DNA of 62,464 nt from Cenarchaeum sp. (GCA_020027365.1 JAHRAJ010000045.1:1-62464); one strand, 5' to 3'. Positions 24,024 through 33,107 are shown, counted from the stretch's first letter. Notes: generated by a model not told the origin, from the letters alone. Made by a program: numbers and translations.

Positions 24024-25826
24024 ATGACCCACAGAGTTGCCGTGCTCGACCAGGATTTGTGCCAGCCCAGAAAGTGCGGGCTGGAGTGCATAAAGTACTG
24101 CCCGGTGAACAAGTCGGGTGCCGACTGCATAACGCTTGACGAGTCAAGGGGGGCAAAGGCGCTCATCAACGAGGACGTGTGCAACGGCTGCGGCATATGC
24201 GTAAAGGTGTGCCCCTTTGAGGCCATTACCATCGTAAACCTGGCATCCGAGATGGCGTCAGACAAGGTGCACCAGTACGGGCCAAACTCGTTCAGGCTGT
24301 ACAGGCTCCCGTCCCCCAGAAAGGGCGAGGTGACGGGGCTGCTGGGGCGCAACGGCATCGGAAAGAGCACGGTCGTCGGCATACTGTCCGGCGGCATAAC
24401 CCCAAACCTCGGAAGGTATGACAGCCCGCCCCAGTGGGACGAGGTACTGCGGTACTACGGGGGGACCGAGCTAAAGTCGCACTTTGAGGACATACGCGAC
24501 GGGCGCATCAGCGCGTCGATAAAGCCCCAGCAGGTCCACCACGTGGCGCGCGCGTTTGACGGGACGGGGGCCGAGCTGCTAGACAGGTACGACGAGCGCG
24601 GCGTCTCAACACAGCTGGTTTCCGACCTGGGCCTCCAAAACTCCATGGAACGCCGCCTCTCGGAGCTCAGCGGCGGCGAGCTGCAGCGTCTAGCGGTGGC
24701 CGTTGCGGCATCAAAGGACGCAGAATTCTACTTTTTCGACGAGCCGTCCTCGTACAACGACGTGTTTCAGAGGATCGGCGTGGCAAAAACAATACGCGGG
24801 CTGGCATCCCTGGGAAAGAGCGTGATGGTCGTGGAGCACGACCTGACCCTGCTAGACTATCTCAGCGACCACATCGACGTGATATACGGCGAGCCGGCAG
24901 CCTACGGGATTGTGTCGGGCATAATGTCCACAAAGGTCGGAATCAACGTGTTTCTGGACGGTTACCTGCCAGGCGAGAACGTCAGGTTTAGGGACAAGCG
25001 CTTTACGTTTGACGCATCGTCCACGTCGGCCGACGAGTTTCAGGAGGGCAGCGAGATCGTCTCGTACCCGGAGCTTGCCAAGACGTACCCCTCGTTCTCG
25101 GTGACCGTCGGCGAGGGAAGGATTCGAAGGGGCGAGATCGTCGGCATAATGGGCGCCAACGCGCTGGGCAAGACCACGATGATGAAGATGATCGCCGGAT
25201 CCGAGGCGCCCGACGGCGGCGATGCAAAAAGCCCAATCGACAAAAAGATCAGGATTGCATACAAGCCCCAGTACCTCCAAAACGACATTGACGCCGAGGT
25301 CGTGTCCCTGCTGGACCGCGCCAACGGGTCCCCCGTCGAGGGCAGCCAGGAGGAGGAGCAGGTCGTCGAGCCGTTGCGCATAAAAAAGCTGTACACAAAG
25401 TCGGCCCACAACCTGTCCGGCGGCGAGCTCCAAAAGGTGGCCGTCGCGGCATGCCTTCTCCAAAAGGCGGATCTGTACGCGCTTGACGAGCCGTCGGCGT
25501 TCCTGGACGTGGAGGACCGCATCGCCGTCGCAAAGTTTCTGCAAAAGTTTGTCCGCTCCTTCGGGAGGTCGGCCATGGTCATAGACCACGACCTGCAGCT
25601 GATGGATCTGGTGTCTGACAGCATGGTCATATTCGAGGGCGTTCCCGGACGCCGGGGCCGCGCCACCTCGCCCATGTCCAAGGCCGCGGCCATGAACAGG
25701 TTTTTGGGATCGCTGGACATGTCGTTCCGGCGTGACGAGAGATCCCGGCGCCCCCGGGTCAACAAGAGCGGCAGCAGGCTGGACAAGGATCAAAAGGCGT
25801 CCGGCGAGTTTTACCACGCGAAATAG
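24024..25826 (+). CDS. Ribosome-recycling ATPase ABCE1 (RNase L inhibitor homologue)
   Basis: A 600-residue twin ATPase that splits ribosomal subunits after termination. The N-terminal ferredoxin-like domain has the two clusters CxxxxCGxECxxYCP (residues 13-27) and CNGCGICVKVCPF (51-63). NBD1 has GRNGIGKST and LSGGELQR; NBD2 has a Walker A of GANALGKTT and signature LSGGELQK, with EPSAFLDVEDR as D-loop. The hinge and helix-loop-helix insertion are present. The C-terminus ends with a Lys/Arg-rich stretch. Length and architecture match archaeal ABCE1. It appears monocistronic. Confidence 0.97.
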   Translation: MTHRVAVLDQDLCQPRKCGLECIKYCPVNKSGADCITLDESRGAKALINEDVCNGCGICVKVCPFEAITIVNLASEMASDKVHQYGPNSFRLYRLPSPRKGEVTGLLGRNGIGKSTVVGILSGGITPNLGRYDSPPQWDEVLRYYGGTELKSHFEDIRDGRISASIKPQQVHHVARAFDGTGAELLDRYDERGVSTQLVSDLGLQNSMERRLSELSGGELQRLAVAVAASKDAEFYFFDEPSSYNDVFQRIGVAKTIRGLASLGKSVMVVEHDLTLLDYLSDHIDVIYGEPAAYGIVSGIMSTKVGINVFLDGYLPGENVRFRDKRFTFDASSTSADEFQEGSEIVSYPELAKTYPSFSVTVGEGRIRRGEIVGIMGANALGKTTMMKMIAGSEAPDGGDAKSPIDKKIRIAYKPQYLQNDIDAEVVSLLDRANGSPVEGSQEEEQVVEPLRIKKLYTKSAHNLSGGELQKVAVAACLLQKADLYALDEPSAFLDVEDRIAVAKFLQKFVRSFGRSAMVIDHDLQLMDLVSDSMVIFEGVPGRRGRATSPMSKAAAMNRFLGSLDMSFRRDERSRRPRVNKSGSRLDKDQKASGEFYHAK

Positions 25827-25904
25827 CGGCGGCCCGGACGACATCGGATTTTGCCGCCTGCCGCCTGCAGGGGGGGCCGCAGGTTGAAACGCCGGCTTGA
25901 CATA

Positions 25905-25911
25905 CAAATAT
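25905..25911 (+). promoter_or_regulatory. TATA element for the Trm5-like gene
   Basis: caaatat centred about 27 bases before the ATG at 25935; it selects that ATG over one at 25851. Confidence 0.55.
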
Positions 25912-25934
25912 CCCCCGCCCCACCCAAACCCCAA

Positions 25935-26771
25935 ATGGCGCGCATGCTCAAAAAGGCGCTGGGCGGAATGCTGACCCCCAAGGAGGGCTCGGAGCTGTTC
26001 TCGGCGTTTGACCAGATCGGCGGGATAATCGTGGTCAGGATACCAGACTCGCTGCTCCACAAGAGGAGGGCGATAGGAGAGGTGCTGCTGGACCAGGTGA
26101 AAAAGGCAGAGTCTGTGTTTTACCAGTCCTCAAACGTGGACGGAGACCACCGTACCAGGAGTCTGGAGCTGCTGGCAGGGGCGGACTCGACGGAGACCGA
26201 GTACAGGGAGAACGGCTGCCGGTTTGTGGTGGATGTGGAAAAGGCGTTTTTTTCGCCGCGGCTCTCGACGGAGCGGCTCAGGATAGCCGGCCTCGTGTCG
26301 GACGCCGACGTGATCATAAACATGTTTGCGGGCATAGGGACGTTTTCCATAATAGCGGCAAAGAACGCGGGGTGTACCGTGTACAGCATCGACATAAACC
26401 CGGTCGCCTCCGACCTGTGCAGGCGCAGCATCGGGATGAACAAGCTTGCTGGGAAGGTGGTCTCCATCAACGGGGACGCCGCGGAGGTGATCAGGGATCG
26501 GCTCGCGGATACGGGCACCAGGACCCTGATGCTGCTTCCGGAACGATCCGACGAGTTTTTGGACTCGGCCGTTATGGCGACCAAGGACGGCGGGGTAATC
26601 CACTATTACGCGCACACCCGGGCCGAGAGGAGGACCGGGGCGCCGGCCGCGGCCGAGGCCCACTTTGCGTCGGTCTGTCCGGTGAAGCACAGCATACTGG
26701 ACTCGCGAAACGTGAGGGCCGTCGGACCCCGGTACCACCAGACCGTGGTGGACGCGCGGATATCACGGTGA
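25935..26771 (+). CDS. tRNA (guanine37-N1)-methyltransferase, Trm5/TYW2 family
   Basis: A 278-residue class I SAM methyltransferase of the archaeal Trm5 group, which methylates G37 of tRNA and can feed wyosine synthesis. The SAM motif is INMFAGIGTFSIIAAK (about 127-142), followed by VYSIDINPVASDLCRRSI and the NGDAAEVI loop. The N-terminal part includes PKEGSELFSAFDQIGGIIVVRIPD and VFYQSSNVDGDHRTR, typical of the family. The usual catalytic NPP(Y/F)-like motif reads LLPERSDEF here, as in some archaeal subgroups, so exact activity is uncertain. Overlaps the convergent membrane-protein gene by 9 bases. Confidence 0.87.
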   Translation: MARMLKKALGGMLTPKEGSELFSAFDQIGGIIVVRIPDSLLHKRRAIGEVLLDQVKKAESVFYQSSNVDGDHRTRSLELLAGADSTETEYRENGCRFVVDVEKAFFSPRLSTERLRIAGLVSDADVIINMFAGIGTFSIIAAKNAGCTVYSIDINPVASDLCRRSIGMNKLAGKVVSINGDAAEVIRDRLADTGTRTLMLLPERSDEFLDSAVMATKDGGVIHYYAHTRAERRTGAPAAAEAHFASVCPVKHSILDSRNVRAVGPRYHQTVVDARISR

Positions 26772-27110
26772 CGGGCCGCGCTTGGTGGGATCGTCGCTGT
26801 CGTAGTCGTCGGCATCATCATCGGCGGCGGCGGTGGTGGTGGCAGAGCCGGTGGTTGATGATGTTGATGATGTTGATGGCGGTGCATCACCGCGGTCGTC
26901 GGGCCCGTACCACGACGGGACGCGCTTGGTGGTGGCCATCGTATACCCGATCCATGCCACGGTCCCCAGTATTCCGCCCACGATCATCAGCACGGACAGC
27001 TCCAACACAATCTTGCCCCATTCTGACAGCATCACCAGGTACGAATACGTGAAAAAGCCCGCAATGCACATGCAGAATATCGCGATTCCCATAAACCTCC
27101 GCCTGTTCAT
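26763..27110 (-). CDS. Two-helix membrane protein
   Basis: A 115-residue protein, family unknown, starting MNRRRFMGIAIF. Two hydrophobic helices (about 6-22 and 34-54) are followed by KRVPSWYGP and an acidic Ser/Thr/Asp-rich tail of about 45 residues that is probably disordered. A longer start at 27167 would add a Lys/Gly-rich leader. It lies between Trm5 and the acetyltransferase gene, the latter on the same strand overlapping only if the longer start were used. No function can be assigned. Confidence 0.6.
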   Translation of the reverse strand: MNRRRFMGIAIFCMCIAGFFTYSYLVMLSEWGKIVLELSVLMIVGGILGTVAWIGYTMATTKRVPSWYGPDDRGDAPPSTSSTSSTTGSATTTAAADDDADDYDSDDPTKRGPSP

Positions 27111-27147
27111 GATGCCAGCACCGCCCTTTTTTTTCGCAACACCGTCA

Positions 27148-27657
27148 TTACTCCTTTGCATACTCAAACTCGCACGACATCATGTAGGCGTCCTCGCCGT
27201 CGCGATAGTACGCGTTGAGCCTCTGCCGCACGGAAAACCCCATTCCCTCGTACAGGCGTATCGCATCGCCGTTGCTGCACCGGACCTCCAGGTAAAACTC
27301 GTCACACCGCCGCAGCTGCACGCCCCGCATGGCCTCCTCGATTATGGCGCGGCCAATCCCCCTGCCGCGAAACTCGTCTAGCACGGCAACCGAGACCATG
27401 TGCCCCTTTTTGACAAACCCCAGCCGCTTAAAGCTCGAAAAGCCAAACTCGGTCTTGCACATGATATACCCGACCCGCCTTGTCCCCACCTCGGCCACCA
27501 AAAAGCACTCGGGCATCTCGGCAAGCAGGGTCTGGTAGAAGTAGTCCGAATAATGCTCCGGCAGGGTGCGCATGTTGATCTCCATCATGGGTATCAGGTC
27601 CTCAAGCCCGGCCCTGCGGATGGCACAGTCATCCACCTGCCTCAGCACGGACTGCAT
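27148..27657 (-). CDS. rimI: GNAT acetyltransferase, RimI/Ard1-like
   Basis: A 169-residue N-acetyltransferase resembling RimI and the archaeal N-terminal acetyltransferase Ard1. The acetyl-CoA motif A is VSVAVLDEFRGRGIGRAIIEEAM (RGRGIG pyrophosphate loop); CDEFYLEVRCSNGDAIRLYEGMGF is motif B, typical of RimI-type enzymes. The substrate is probably protein N-termini, acting during or after translation. The ATG at 27657 is chosen over 27672 because a TATA element (aaatatttaa, 27676-27685) lies about 23 bases upstream. It is divergent from the M50 protease gene. Confidence 0.9.
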   Translation of the reverse strand: MQSVLRQVDDCAIRRAGLEDLIPMMEINMRTLPEHYSDYFYQTLLAEMPECFLVAEVGTRRVGYIMCKTEFGFSSFKRLGFVKKGHMVSVAVLDEFRGRGIGRAIIEEAMRGVQLRRCDEFYLEVRCSNGDAIRLYEGMGFSVRQRLNAYYRDGEDAYMMSCEFEYAKE

Positions 27658-27675
27658 GACGGTACGACACACCCC

Positions 27676-27685
27676 AAATATTTAA
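27676..27685 (-). promoter_or_regulatory. TATA element for the RimI-like gene
   Basis: aaatatttaa, nearly symmetrical, between the divergent RimI-like and M50 genes; position fits leaderless transcription of rimI. Confidence 0.5.
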
Positions 27686-27686
27686 T

Positions 27687-28886
27687 GTGACCGCTAAATC
27701 CATTAATGGTGCCCGTCCACGGCCATCCGTGAGCGGGCCCCCCACCGCAGAGGAGATTGCCGAGTCGGTCGCCTCTGTGTTTGACGTGTACGATACACAG
27801 TACGGCTCGGGCGTGATCAGGTTTCGCATACGCGACACCGAGTTCAAGGACAGGTTTGCCCGGCTGGCCGGCGATCTCGAGAGGATGGGCGTCGCGTGCA
27901 TGATCAAGAGGGATGACGACGGCCTGTACGTGGATGCGCACCGCATCGGGTCTGGCCGCGGGAACTGGCTCTTGAGGTCACCGTGGGTGCCGCGAATCTC
28001 CTTTGCGGTGGTGATCTGCTTTGTCATGATCGACGGGTATTACAGGACGGTCGGGACAAACCAGATTATCAACATAGGCGATCCGCTGGAGATGGCCGCC
28101 GTCTACACTGCGGCGCTTTTGGGCATACTGGGCGTCCACGAGCTGGGCCACATGGCGGCCTCGCGCATACACCGCATACGCGCGTCGTGGCCGTACTTTA
28201 TCCCCGGAATACCGGTCGTTGGAATACCCACCTTTGGAGCGCTGATCGTGACTAGGGGGCTGATGATCAACCGCAAAAGGCTGTTTGACGTGGCGATCGC
28301 CGGCCCCGTGGCCGGACTCGTGGTGGCCGTGGCCGTGGCGATGCTGGGCGCGGCCACCGCACCCGTCATAGACCCCGAGCTTGGGGAACGCCTCCGCGAG
28401 GACGGGCAGCTTGGAGACTGGTCGTTTGGCGAGCCGCTGCTGGTCACCGCCGCCCTGGCAACGTTTGGCAAGGGGGGCGACGGCTCGACCGTACTGATGA
28501 CGCCCCTGATGTTTGCGGCGTGGGTCGGGCTTTTCCTGACGTTTGCCAACATGATGCCGGCCGGCCAGCTTGACGGCGGACACCTGTTCCGGTCGGTGCT
28601 AGGTCACAAACGCCTCCGGCTGTTCACGTACGTCAGCGCGGCCGTCCTGTTCATGATGAACTTTTGGTTCGTGGCAATATTCATACTGGTAATGGGCATG
28701 CAGGGCCGCGGCGTCGTGATAATGGACGACATTACCCGCGTCGGAAGGACCAGGGTGGCGGCCTATGCCGTCATGATGGCCATGGCCGTCCTGTGCGCGC
28801 CCATATCCGAAAACCCGCTCATCGTAGCAGAGTCCTTGCTCCATCAGATACAACAGATATCTTTTGCCGGGGCCCCTGCGTCCTGA
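27687..28886 (+). CDS. Membrane metalloprotease, M50/site-2 protease family
   Basis: A 399-residue multi-span protease that cuts substrates within the membrane. Zinc motif HELGH is at 151-155 (from the GTG at 27687), and the third ligand lies in NMMPAGQLDGGH near 300. About six to seven hydrophobic helices surround these. The N-terminal 95 residues are cytosolic and resemble the pre-domain of archaeal FtsH-like S2P proteins. A GTG at 27729 with taaatcca 27 bases upstream is an equally good start. Relatives release membrane-bound regulators; the substrate here is unknown. Its 3-prime end overlaps the convergent LarA-like gene by 68 bases. Confidence 0.88.
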   Translation: MTAKSINGARPRPSVSGPPTAEEIAESVASVFDVYDTQYGSGVIRFRIRDTEFKDRFARLAGDLERMGVACMIKRDDDGLYVDAHRIGSGRGNWLLRSPWVPRISFAVVICFVMIDGYYRTVGTNQIINIGDPLEMAAVYTAALLGILGVHELGHMAASRIHRIRASWPYFIPGIPVVGIPTFGALIVTRGLMINRKRLFDVAIAGPVAGLVVAVAVAMLGAATAPVIDPELGERLREDGQLGDWSFGEPLLVTAALATFGKGGDGSTVLMTPLMFAAWVGLFLTFANMMPAGQLDGGHLFRSVLGHKRLRLFTYVSAAVLFMMNFWFVAIFILVMGMQGRGVVIMDDITRVGRTRVAAYAVMMAMAVLCAPISENPLIVAESLLHQIQQISFAGAPAS

Positions 28887-29982
28887 GTACATACTCCATC
28901 GCATGCCTGGCGCCGTCAAGCGGTATCACCCCCAGCCTCTTGGTGTAAAACTCGGGGAGTATCGAGACCAGCCCCACCTGCAGCGCCTTTTTCACCTCGG
29001 ACAGGTACAGCAGCCCCTCCATCCCGTCAACGTACGCAGACGGGTTTTTCAGCCGGTCCACGCCGGGCATCCTCCCCTCCACAAACTTGCCCAGCGCGTC
29101 CGAGCCCAGCCCGTCACCGCACTCGGCCAGCAGCACCACTAGCCCGCCCTCCCTGATCCCGCCATAACAGTTCCACAGCGACGACAGTGCGGCCGCCAGC
29201 GTGCGGTTGCCCGCCTCCTTGCCGGTGCTTGCCAGTACCGCCTTTGGCCGGGGCTCGCCGGCGTCCCGGGCGGCCACCCGCTCAATCCCAGAGGTAACGG
29301 CCATGGTCTTGGACGGGTGTCCCACCGCCACGTCCACGATTCCGCCCGGCGTTGCGACCACGTCTATTGCGGCAATCTCAAACGAGTCTACAAACCTGCG
29401 CGCCTCCTCCAATCCGCCGGCCGGCACGCCCGGTGACGGCAGGTTGCCCCGGCGCTTGGCGTATGCGGCAAGCATGTCCTCGGGCTGGCCAAACCGCCGG
29501 AGCAGGCGGGTGGAGACCGTCTCAAACCCAAACAACCCGTCGGGTTCTGCCTCTCCAAGAAACACCAGGTTTGACCCCGTCAGGTTTGCATCGCCAAACT
29601 CGGACACGCCGGCGCCCTCGGGAAGCCCCCTCTTTACCTGCGCCACCGCCCCGCGTCCTGCCAGTATGCGGGGCATCGGCGCAGACCTGCGCTTGCAGGC
29701 CTCGTACAGCGCAGACACCACCCTGTGCGTTGCCGGCGTGCTTTGGAGCACCACCAGCTCCGTGGGCCCCCCCGTCAGGTCAATCCCGCCCTCCAAAAGC
29801 TCGCCCAGCCGCCCGTCATCCATCATCGCGGCGGGGTTTTGCTGGCCGGCGTCGTCGCCGGTACTGCCGCTGCTGCCGCCATTGCTGCCGTCGCTGCCGC
29901 CGTCCACGCGTAGCCCCAGATTCTCGGCGCGTATGTCCACGACCACCTCGGTGACCCCGTAGTTTAGCCAAATCTCGGGCAT
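28819..29982 (-). CDS. LarA-like (DUF2088) protein
   Basis: A 387-residue protein with the general pattern of lactate-racemase LarA/DUF2088: an N-terminal LNYGVTEVVVDIRAENL strand pair, a middle domain with AIDVVATPGGIVDVAVGHPSKTM, and a C-terminal GGLVVLLAECGDGLGSDALGKFVEG segment. The histidine/lysine motif that binds the nickel-pincer cofactor in true LarA is not evident, so racemase activity is doubtful. A Ser/Gly/Asp-rich insertion (about 28-45) interrupts the first domain. Start MPEIWLNY at 29982 follows family practice; a longer frame to 30285 overlaps pyrE. Convergent 68-base overlap with the M50 gene. Confidence 0.65.
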   Translation of the reverse strand: MPEIWLNYGVTEVVVDIRAENLGLRVDGGSDGSNGGSSGSTGDDAGQQNPAAMMDDGRLGELLEGGIDLTGGPTELVVLQSTPATHRVVSALYEACKRRSAPMPRILAGRGAVAQVKRGLPEGAGVSEFGDANLTGSNLVFLGEAEPDGLFGFETVSTRLLRRFGQPEDMLAAYAKRRGNLPSPGVPAGGLEEARRFVDSFEIAAIDVVATPGGIVDVAVGHPSKTMAVTSGIERVAARDAGEPRPKAVLASTGKEAGNRTLAAALSSLWNCYGGIREGGLVVLLAECGDGLGSDALGKFVEGRMPGVDRLKNPSAYVDGMEGLLYLSEVKKALQVGLVSILPEFYTKRLGVIPLDGARHAMEYVLRTQGPRQKISVVSDGARTLLR

Positions 29983-30004
29983 GCCCGCCCCACAAGGCAA
30001 ACCA

Positions 30005-30012
30005 AAATAAAT
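30005..30012 (+). promoter_or_regulatory. TATA element for pyrE
   Basis: aaataaat centred about 25 bases before the ATG at 30033; divergent from the LarA-like gene. Confidence 0.5.
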
Positions 30013-30032
30013 CCAGTGTGTGCAAACCGCGT

Positions 30033-30713
30033 ATGGAGTGGCCGTTTGCCGACGAGTTTGCCGTGTTTTTGCACGAGAGGGGGGTGCTGCGCTTTGGCGA
30101 CTTTGAGCTGGCCGGCGGCGCAAAGAGCCCGTTTTACATAGATCTGAGGCTCGTGCCCGGATACCCGGCCCAGTTTCGCCGGGTCGTAAAGGGCCTGCAA
30201 AAGGCGGTGATGGCGGGCGGCGGTGACGGATACAAGGGAGGACGGGAGGCGGCGGCCGAGGACGGTCTGGACCGCTTTGACGCATGGGCGTCGGTGCCCA
30301 CCGGAGGTCTGGTCATAGCCGCGGCGCTGGCCGTCGAGACGCTAAAGCCGCTCGTGTACGCCAGAAGCAGTCCCAAGTCACACGGGACCGGTAAGATTGT
30401 AGAGGGCGTGATAACCGACGGGATGAAGGCGGTGATGGTCGACGACGTTGCCACCACCGGGGGATCCGTGACCGGCGGCATCAGATCGCTGCGCGATGCC
30501 GGCGTCGGCGTGGACGACGCGTACGTGGTGGTGGACAGGCAGGAGGGCGCCCGCGAGGCCCTGCAAAGGGAGGGCGTCGTACTGCACAGCCTGGTGGACA
30601 TTACGCGCATAACCAAGGTGCTCTTGGAAAAAGGGATGATCGCCGGCGAGACGGCCGACAGGGTCATTGGCTCGCGCGTTGCCGGCGGCACGGGCGCGTC
30701 AACGGACGGGTAA
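30033..30713 (+). CDS. pyrE: Orotate phosphoribosyltransferase
   Basis: A 226-residue enzyme making orotidine 5-phosphate from orotate and PRPP in pyrimidine synthesis. GAKSPFYIDLRLVPGYP is the OPRT N-terminal signature, SVPTGGLVIAAALA follows, LVYARSSPKSHGTGK is the flexible catalytic loop region, and VMVDDVATTGGSVTGGI is the PRPP-binding motif. A Gly/Lys-rich insertion (about 66-80, GGGDGYKGGRE) lengthens a surface loop. The C-terminus ends in a polar tail. Start fixed by the TATA element and by family alignment. Confidence 0.94.
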   Translation: MEWPFADEFAVFLHERGVLRFGDFELAGGAKSPFYIDLRLVPGYPAQFRRVVKGLQKAVMAGGGDGYKGGREAAAEDGLDRFDAWASVPTGGLVIAAALAVETLKPLVYARSSPKSHGTGKIVEGVITDGMKAVMVDDVATTGGSVTGGIRSLRDAGVGVDDAYVVVDRQEGAREALQREGVVLHSLVDITRITKVLLEKGMIAGETADRVIGSRVAGGTGASTDG

Positions 30714-30952
30714 CAACACCGGTGTTTGAAATGGGCAGCTCGGACAAATGCCTTTACATCACGGATCAGGATTAACTCTGATTCCTCATCGCCGCCTACA
30801 CAGCAAATATGCGGTCATTTTAAAACCAATGGAATAGGATACGTCCGTTCGTCGCCGGCGTCTACCGCCCACATGCCGCCCCCCGCCCCGCGCCTGCAGC
30901 CATCCAATCCGCCAAAAACAAACTTTTTAGTCAGCAAGGCAGTCCACAACGC

Positions 30953-32509
30953 ATGACCAGCCTCACGTTCTACGGCGGCGTGGACGAGATCGGGGGCAAC
31001 AAAATCCTGCTCGAGGACAGGGGCACCAAGGTGTTTCTGGACTTTGGCATGCAGATGGGCAAGGTAAACGAGTACTTTGCCGAGTTTGTACAGCCCCGCA
31101 AGCTGGCAGGGATGGGGGACCTGTTCAAGTTTGACCTGCTCCCGCGCGTCCCCGGGATCTACCGCCGCGACTATGCAAAGCACATGAGTGCCGTCGACTG
31201 GAAGCCCATCAAGGATACAAATGGCACGCCCAACCACGGAAGTATAACCGAGGACGATTGGAAGGCAGAGGACGGCATCCAGGGCGTGATACTGACCCAC
31301 GCCCACGTGGATCACTGCGCCTACATACACTACCTCCGGCCGGAGATTCCCATCTACTGCACAGAGGCCAGCAGGCTCATCATGCAGGGGTTTCAGGACA
31401 TGGGTGGCGGTGAGGAGTACATCACATACAAGGAAAACTTTAGGCTGTACAAGGGGCGTAGCGGGGGGATGAGCCGGGCAAACAAATCCGACAACAGGGA
31501 GGAAATCCCCCGGAACATCCAAACCATAAAAAACGGGAAAAAATTCTCCATCGACTCGATCGAGTTTGATCCCATATCGATCGACCACTCACTCCCCGGT
31601 GTATGCGGCTTTATAATACACACATCGTCGGGCACGATCGGATACACGGGCGACATCAGGTTCCACGGTAGGCGTCGCGAGGAGAGCGAGGCATTCGTGG
31701 ACAGGTGCGGCCAGCAACGCCCCGACTGCCTGCTATGCGAGGGGACCAGAATCAACGTACCCAGTTCAAAGTTGGACGAGGAGGGGGTCGAAGACAGGGT
31801 GGAAGAAATCATGGCAGGTGCCGGAGAGCTGGTGGTGTGTACATACCCTCCGCGCGATCTTGACAGGTTTATGTCATTCTACAACTCTGCCAAAAAGACG
31901 GGGCGCGATCTGGTGATCGACCCAAGGCAGGCACACCTTCTAAAGCTGTTCGCAGGATCCGATGAATATAGTAGGATGTTTCCATCACCCACCGACTCCC
32001 ACATCAAGGTCTTCATACCCAGAAAGTCGTGGGGACTGATAGACAAGGATGTCGAATACTGGACAGAAAAGCAGGTTCAGTCGGACTATAAAAAGTGGGA
32101 GCGCGAGTTTTTGGATTATGACAACAGGGTAAACTACCGGGACGTACACGATGAACAAAAAAAGTTTGCGTTATACTGCACAGACTTTAGCCTGCAAAAC
32201 GTGGTTGATGTCAGGCCCAACGCCGGCTCCAGCTACATCAGGTCGTCCACCGAGCCGTTCAACGAGGAGATGGTGCTGGATCATGAACGGATCAAGAGGT
32301 GGCTTGTCGACCTTGGCCTGCTCACCAAGGATGAAGGGTGGGAGGCCATCCACGTCTCGGGTCACGGCACCGGAGACCAGATAAAAAAAGTGGTGGACGG
32401 AGCGCATGCCAAAACGCTGGTTCCCATACACACCGAAAACGGCGATATGTTTGACACCATACATAAAAACGTCACAAAGGTAAGACTCAACTGCACGTTG
32501 GACGTCTAG
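30953..32509 (+). CDS. Beta-CASP metallo-beta-lactamase ribonuclease, archaeal RNase J type
   Basis: A 518-residue zinc RNase. The metallo-beta-lactamase core starts TFYGGVDEIGGNKILLED; the HAHVDHCAYI motif provides zinc ligands, later ones are in SIDHSLPGVCGF and IGYTGDIRFHG. The beta-CASP part spans about 250-430 (DLVIDPRQAHLLK, RSSTEPFNEEM), and HVSGHGTGDQI near 465 and LVPIHTEN are the C-terminal motifs. It probably degrades or trims mRNA 5-prime-to-3-prime. Codon use is somewhat less GC-rich than its neighbours. The TATA-like ctttttag upstream is weak. Its stop overlaps the convergent TBP stop by 4 bases. Confidence 0.88.
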   Translation: MTSLTFYGGVDEIGGNKILLEDRGTKVFLDFGMQMGKVNEYFAEFVQPRKLAGMGDLFKFDLLPRVPGIYRRDYAKHMSAVDWKPIKDTNGTPNHGSITEDDWKAEDGIQGVILTHAHVDHCAYIHYLRPEIPIYCTEASRLIMQGFQDMGGGEEYITYKENFRLYKGRSGGMSRANKSDNREEIPRNIQTIKNGKKFSIDSIEFDPISIDHSLPGVCGFIIHTSSGTIGYTGDIRFHGRRREESEAFVDRCGQQRPDCLLCEGTRINVPSSKLDEEGVEDRVEEIMAGAGELVVCTYPPRDLDRFMSFYNSAKKTGRDLVIDPRQAHLLKLFAGSDEYSRMFPSPTDSHIKVFIPRKSWGLIDKDVEYWTEKQVQSDYKKWEREFLDYDNRVNYRDVHDEQKKFALYCTDFSLQNVVDVRPNAGSSYIRSSTEPFNEEMVLDHERIKRWLVDLGLLTKDEGWEAIHVSGHGTGDQIKKVVDGAHAKTLVPIHTENGDMFDTIHKNVTKVRLNCTLDV

Positions 32510-33078
32510 GCGCCGCCCGGGGCGCTGGAGGGGCCACCGCCCACCCGGGATTCCACGTCAAAGTATGCCACGTTCACCTCCTCAACCGACCGGGCCCCGG
32601 CGATCACCCCCTTGCCCGACGCAAATATCAGCGCCACGCAGCTGTCCTGTAGCCGGTATATCAGGCCCGGAAACTGCTCGGGCTCGTACATGCATTTTGG
32701 CAAGACCCGCGCCAGCCTCTCGATCGGCAGCCTTTTTTGCAGGTCAAAGCGGGCCACTATGTTGCGAACCCGGGGTTTAATCCGCACGCGGCGCGCAAGG
32801 CGGTACCCATGCAGTATTCCCAGCGCTCGGGCAAGCTCCCTGCTCGACTCCTCGGGGCTCTTTGTGCCCACCGAGATCATCTTGCCGGTACGGAACACCG
32901 TGACCCTCCCCGTCATGGTATCGTCCTTGACATAGCCGCACCTGTACAGCTCCAGGTTGGAGCTTAGAAACTCATAGTCGTTGAACGAGGCAATGTCAAC
33001 CTCCTGCCCCAGATCGGCCGTTGCCACCGTGTTTTGTATGGTGATTCCGGGTTTGAGACGGGTCTGGGATTTGCGCAT
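32506..33078 (-). CDS. tbp: TATA-box-binding protein, divergent copy
   Basis: A 190-residue TBP that positions TFB and RNA polymerase at promoters. Two imperfect repeats are visible. The second (about 98-175) is typical: VRNIVARFDL, MYEPEQFPGLIYRL, ALIFASGKGVIAGARS. The first (about 10-90) is degenerate: ITIQNTVATADLGQEVD is normal, but the YxPEQFPGLxYR motif is replaced by LELYRCGYVKDDTMTGRV, leaving TVFRTGKMISVGTKS. So the DNA-binding saddle is likely asymmetric. The start at 33078 is supported by a TATA element 26 bases upstream. Thaumarchaeota often carry several TBPs; this may be the specialised one. Confidence 0.9.
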   Translation of the reverse strand: MRKSQTRLKPGITIQNTVATADLGQEVDIASFNDYEFLSSNLELYRCGYVKDDTMTGRVTVFRTGKMISVGTKSPEESSRELARALGILHGYRLARRVRIKPRVRNIVARFDLQKRLPIERLARVLPKCMYEPEQFPGLIYRLQDSCVALIFASGKGVIAGARSVEEVNVAYFDVESRVGGGPSSAPGGA

Positions 33079-33100
33079 GCCGCCAGTCCGCAGGGCGGCC

Positions 33101-33107
33101 ATAAATT
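33101..33107 (-). promoter_or_regulatory. TATA element for the tbp gene
   Basis: Plus-strand ataaatt centred 26 bases upstream of the ATG at 33078. Confidence 0.5.
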
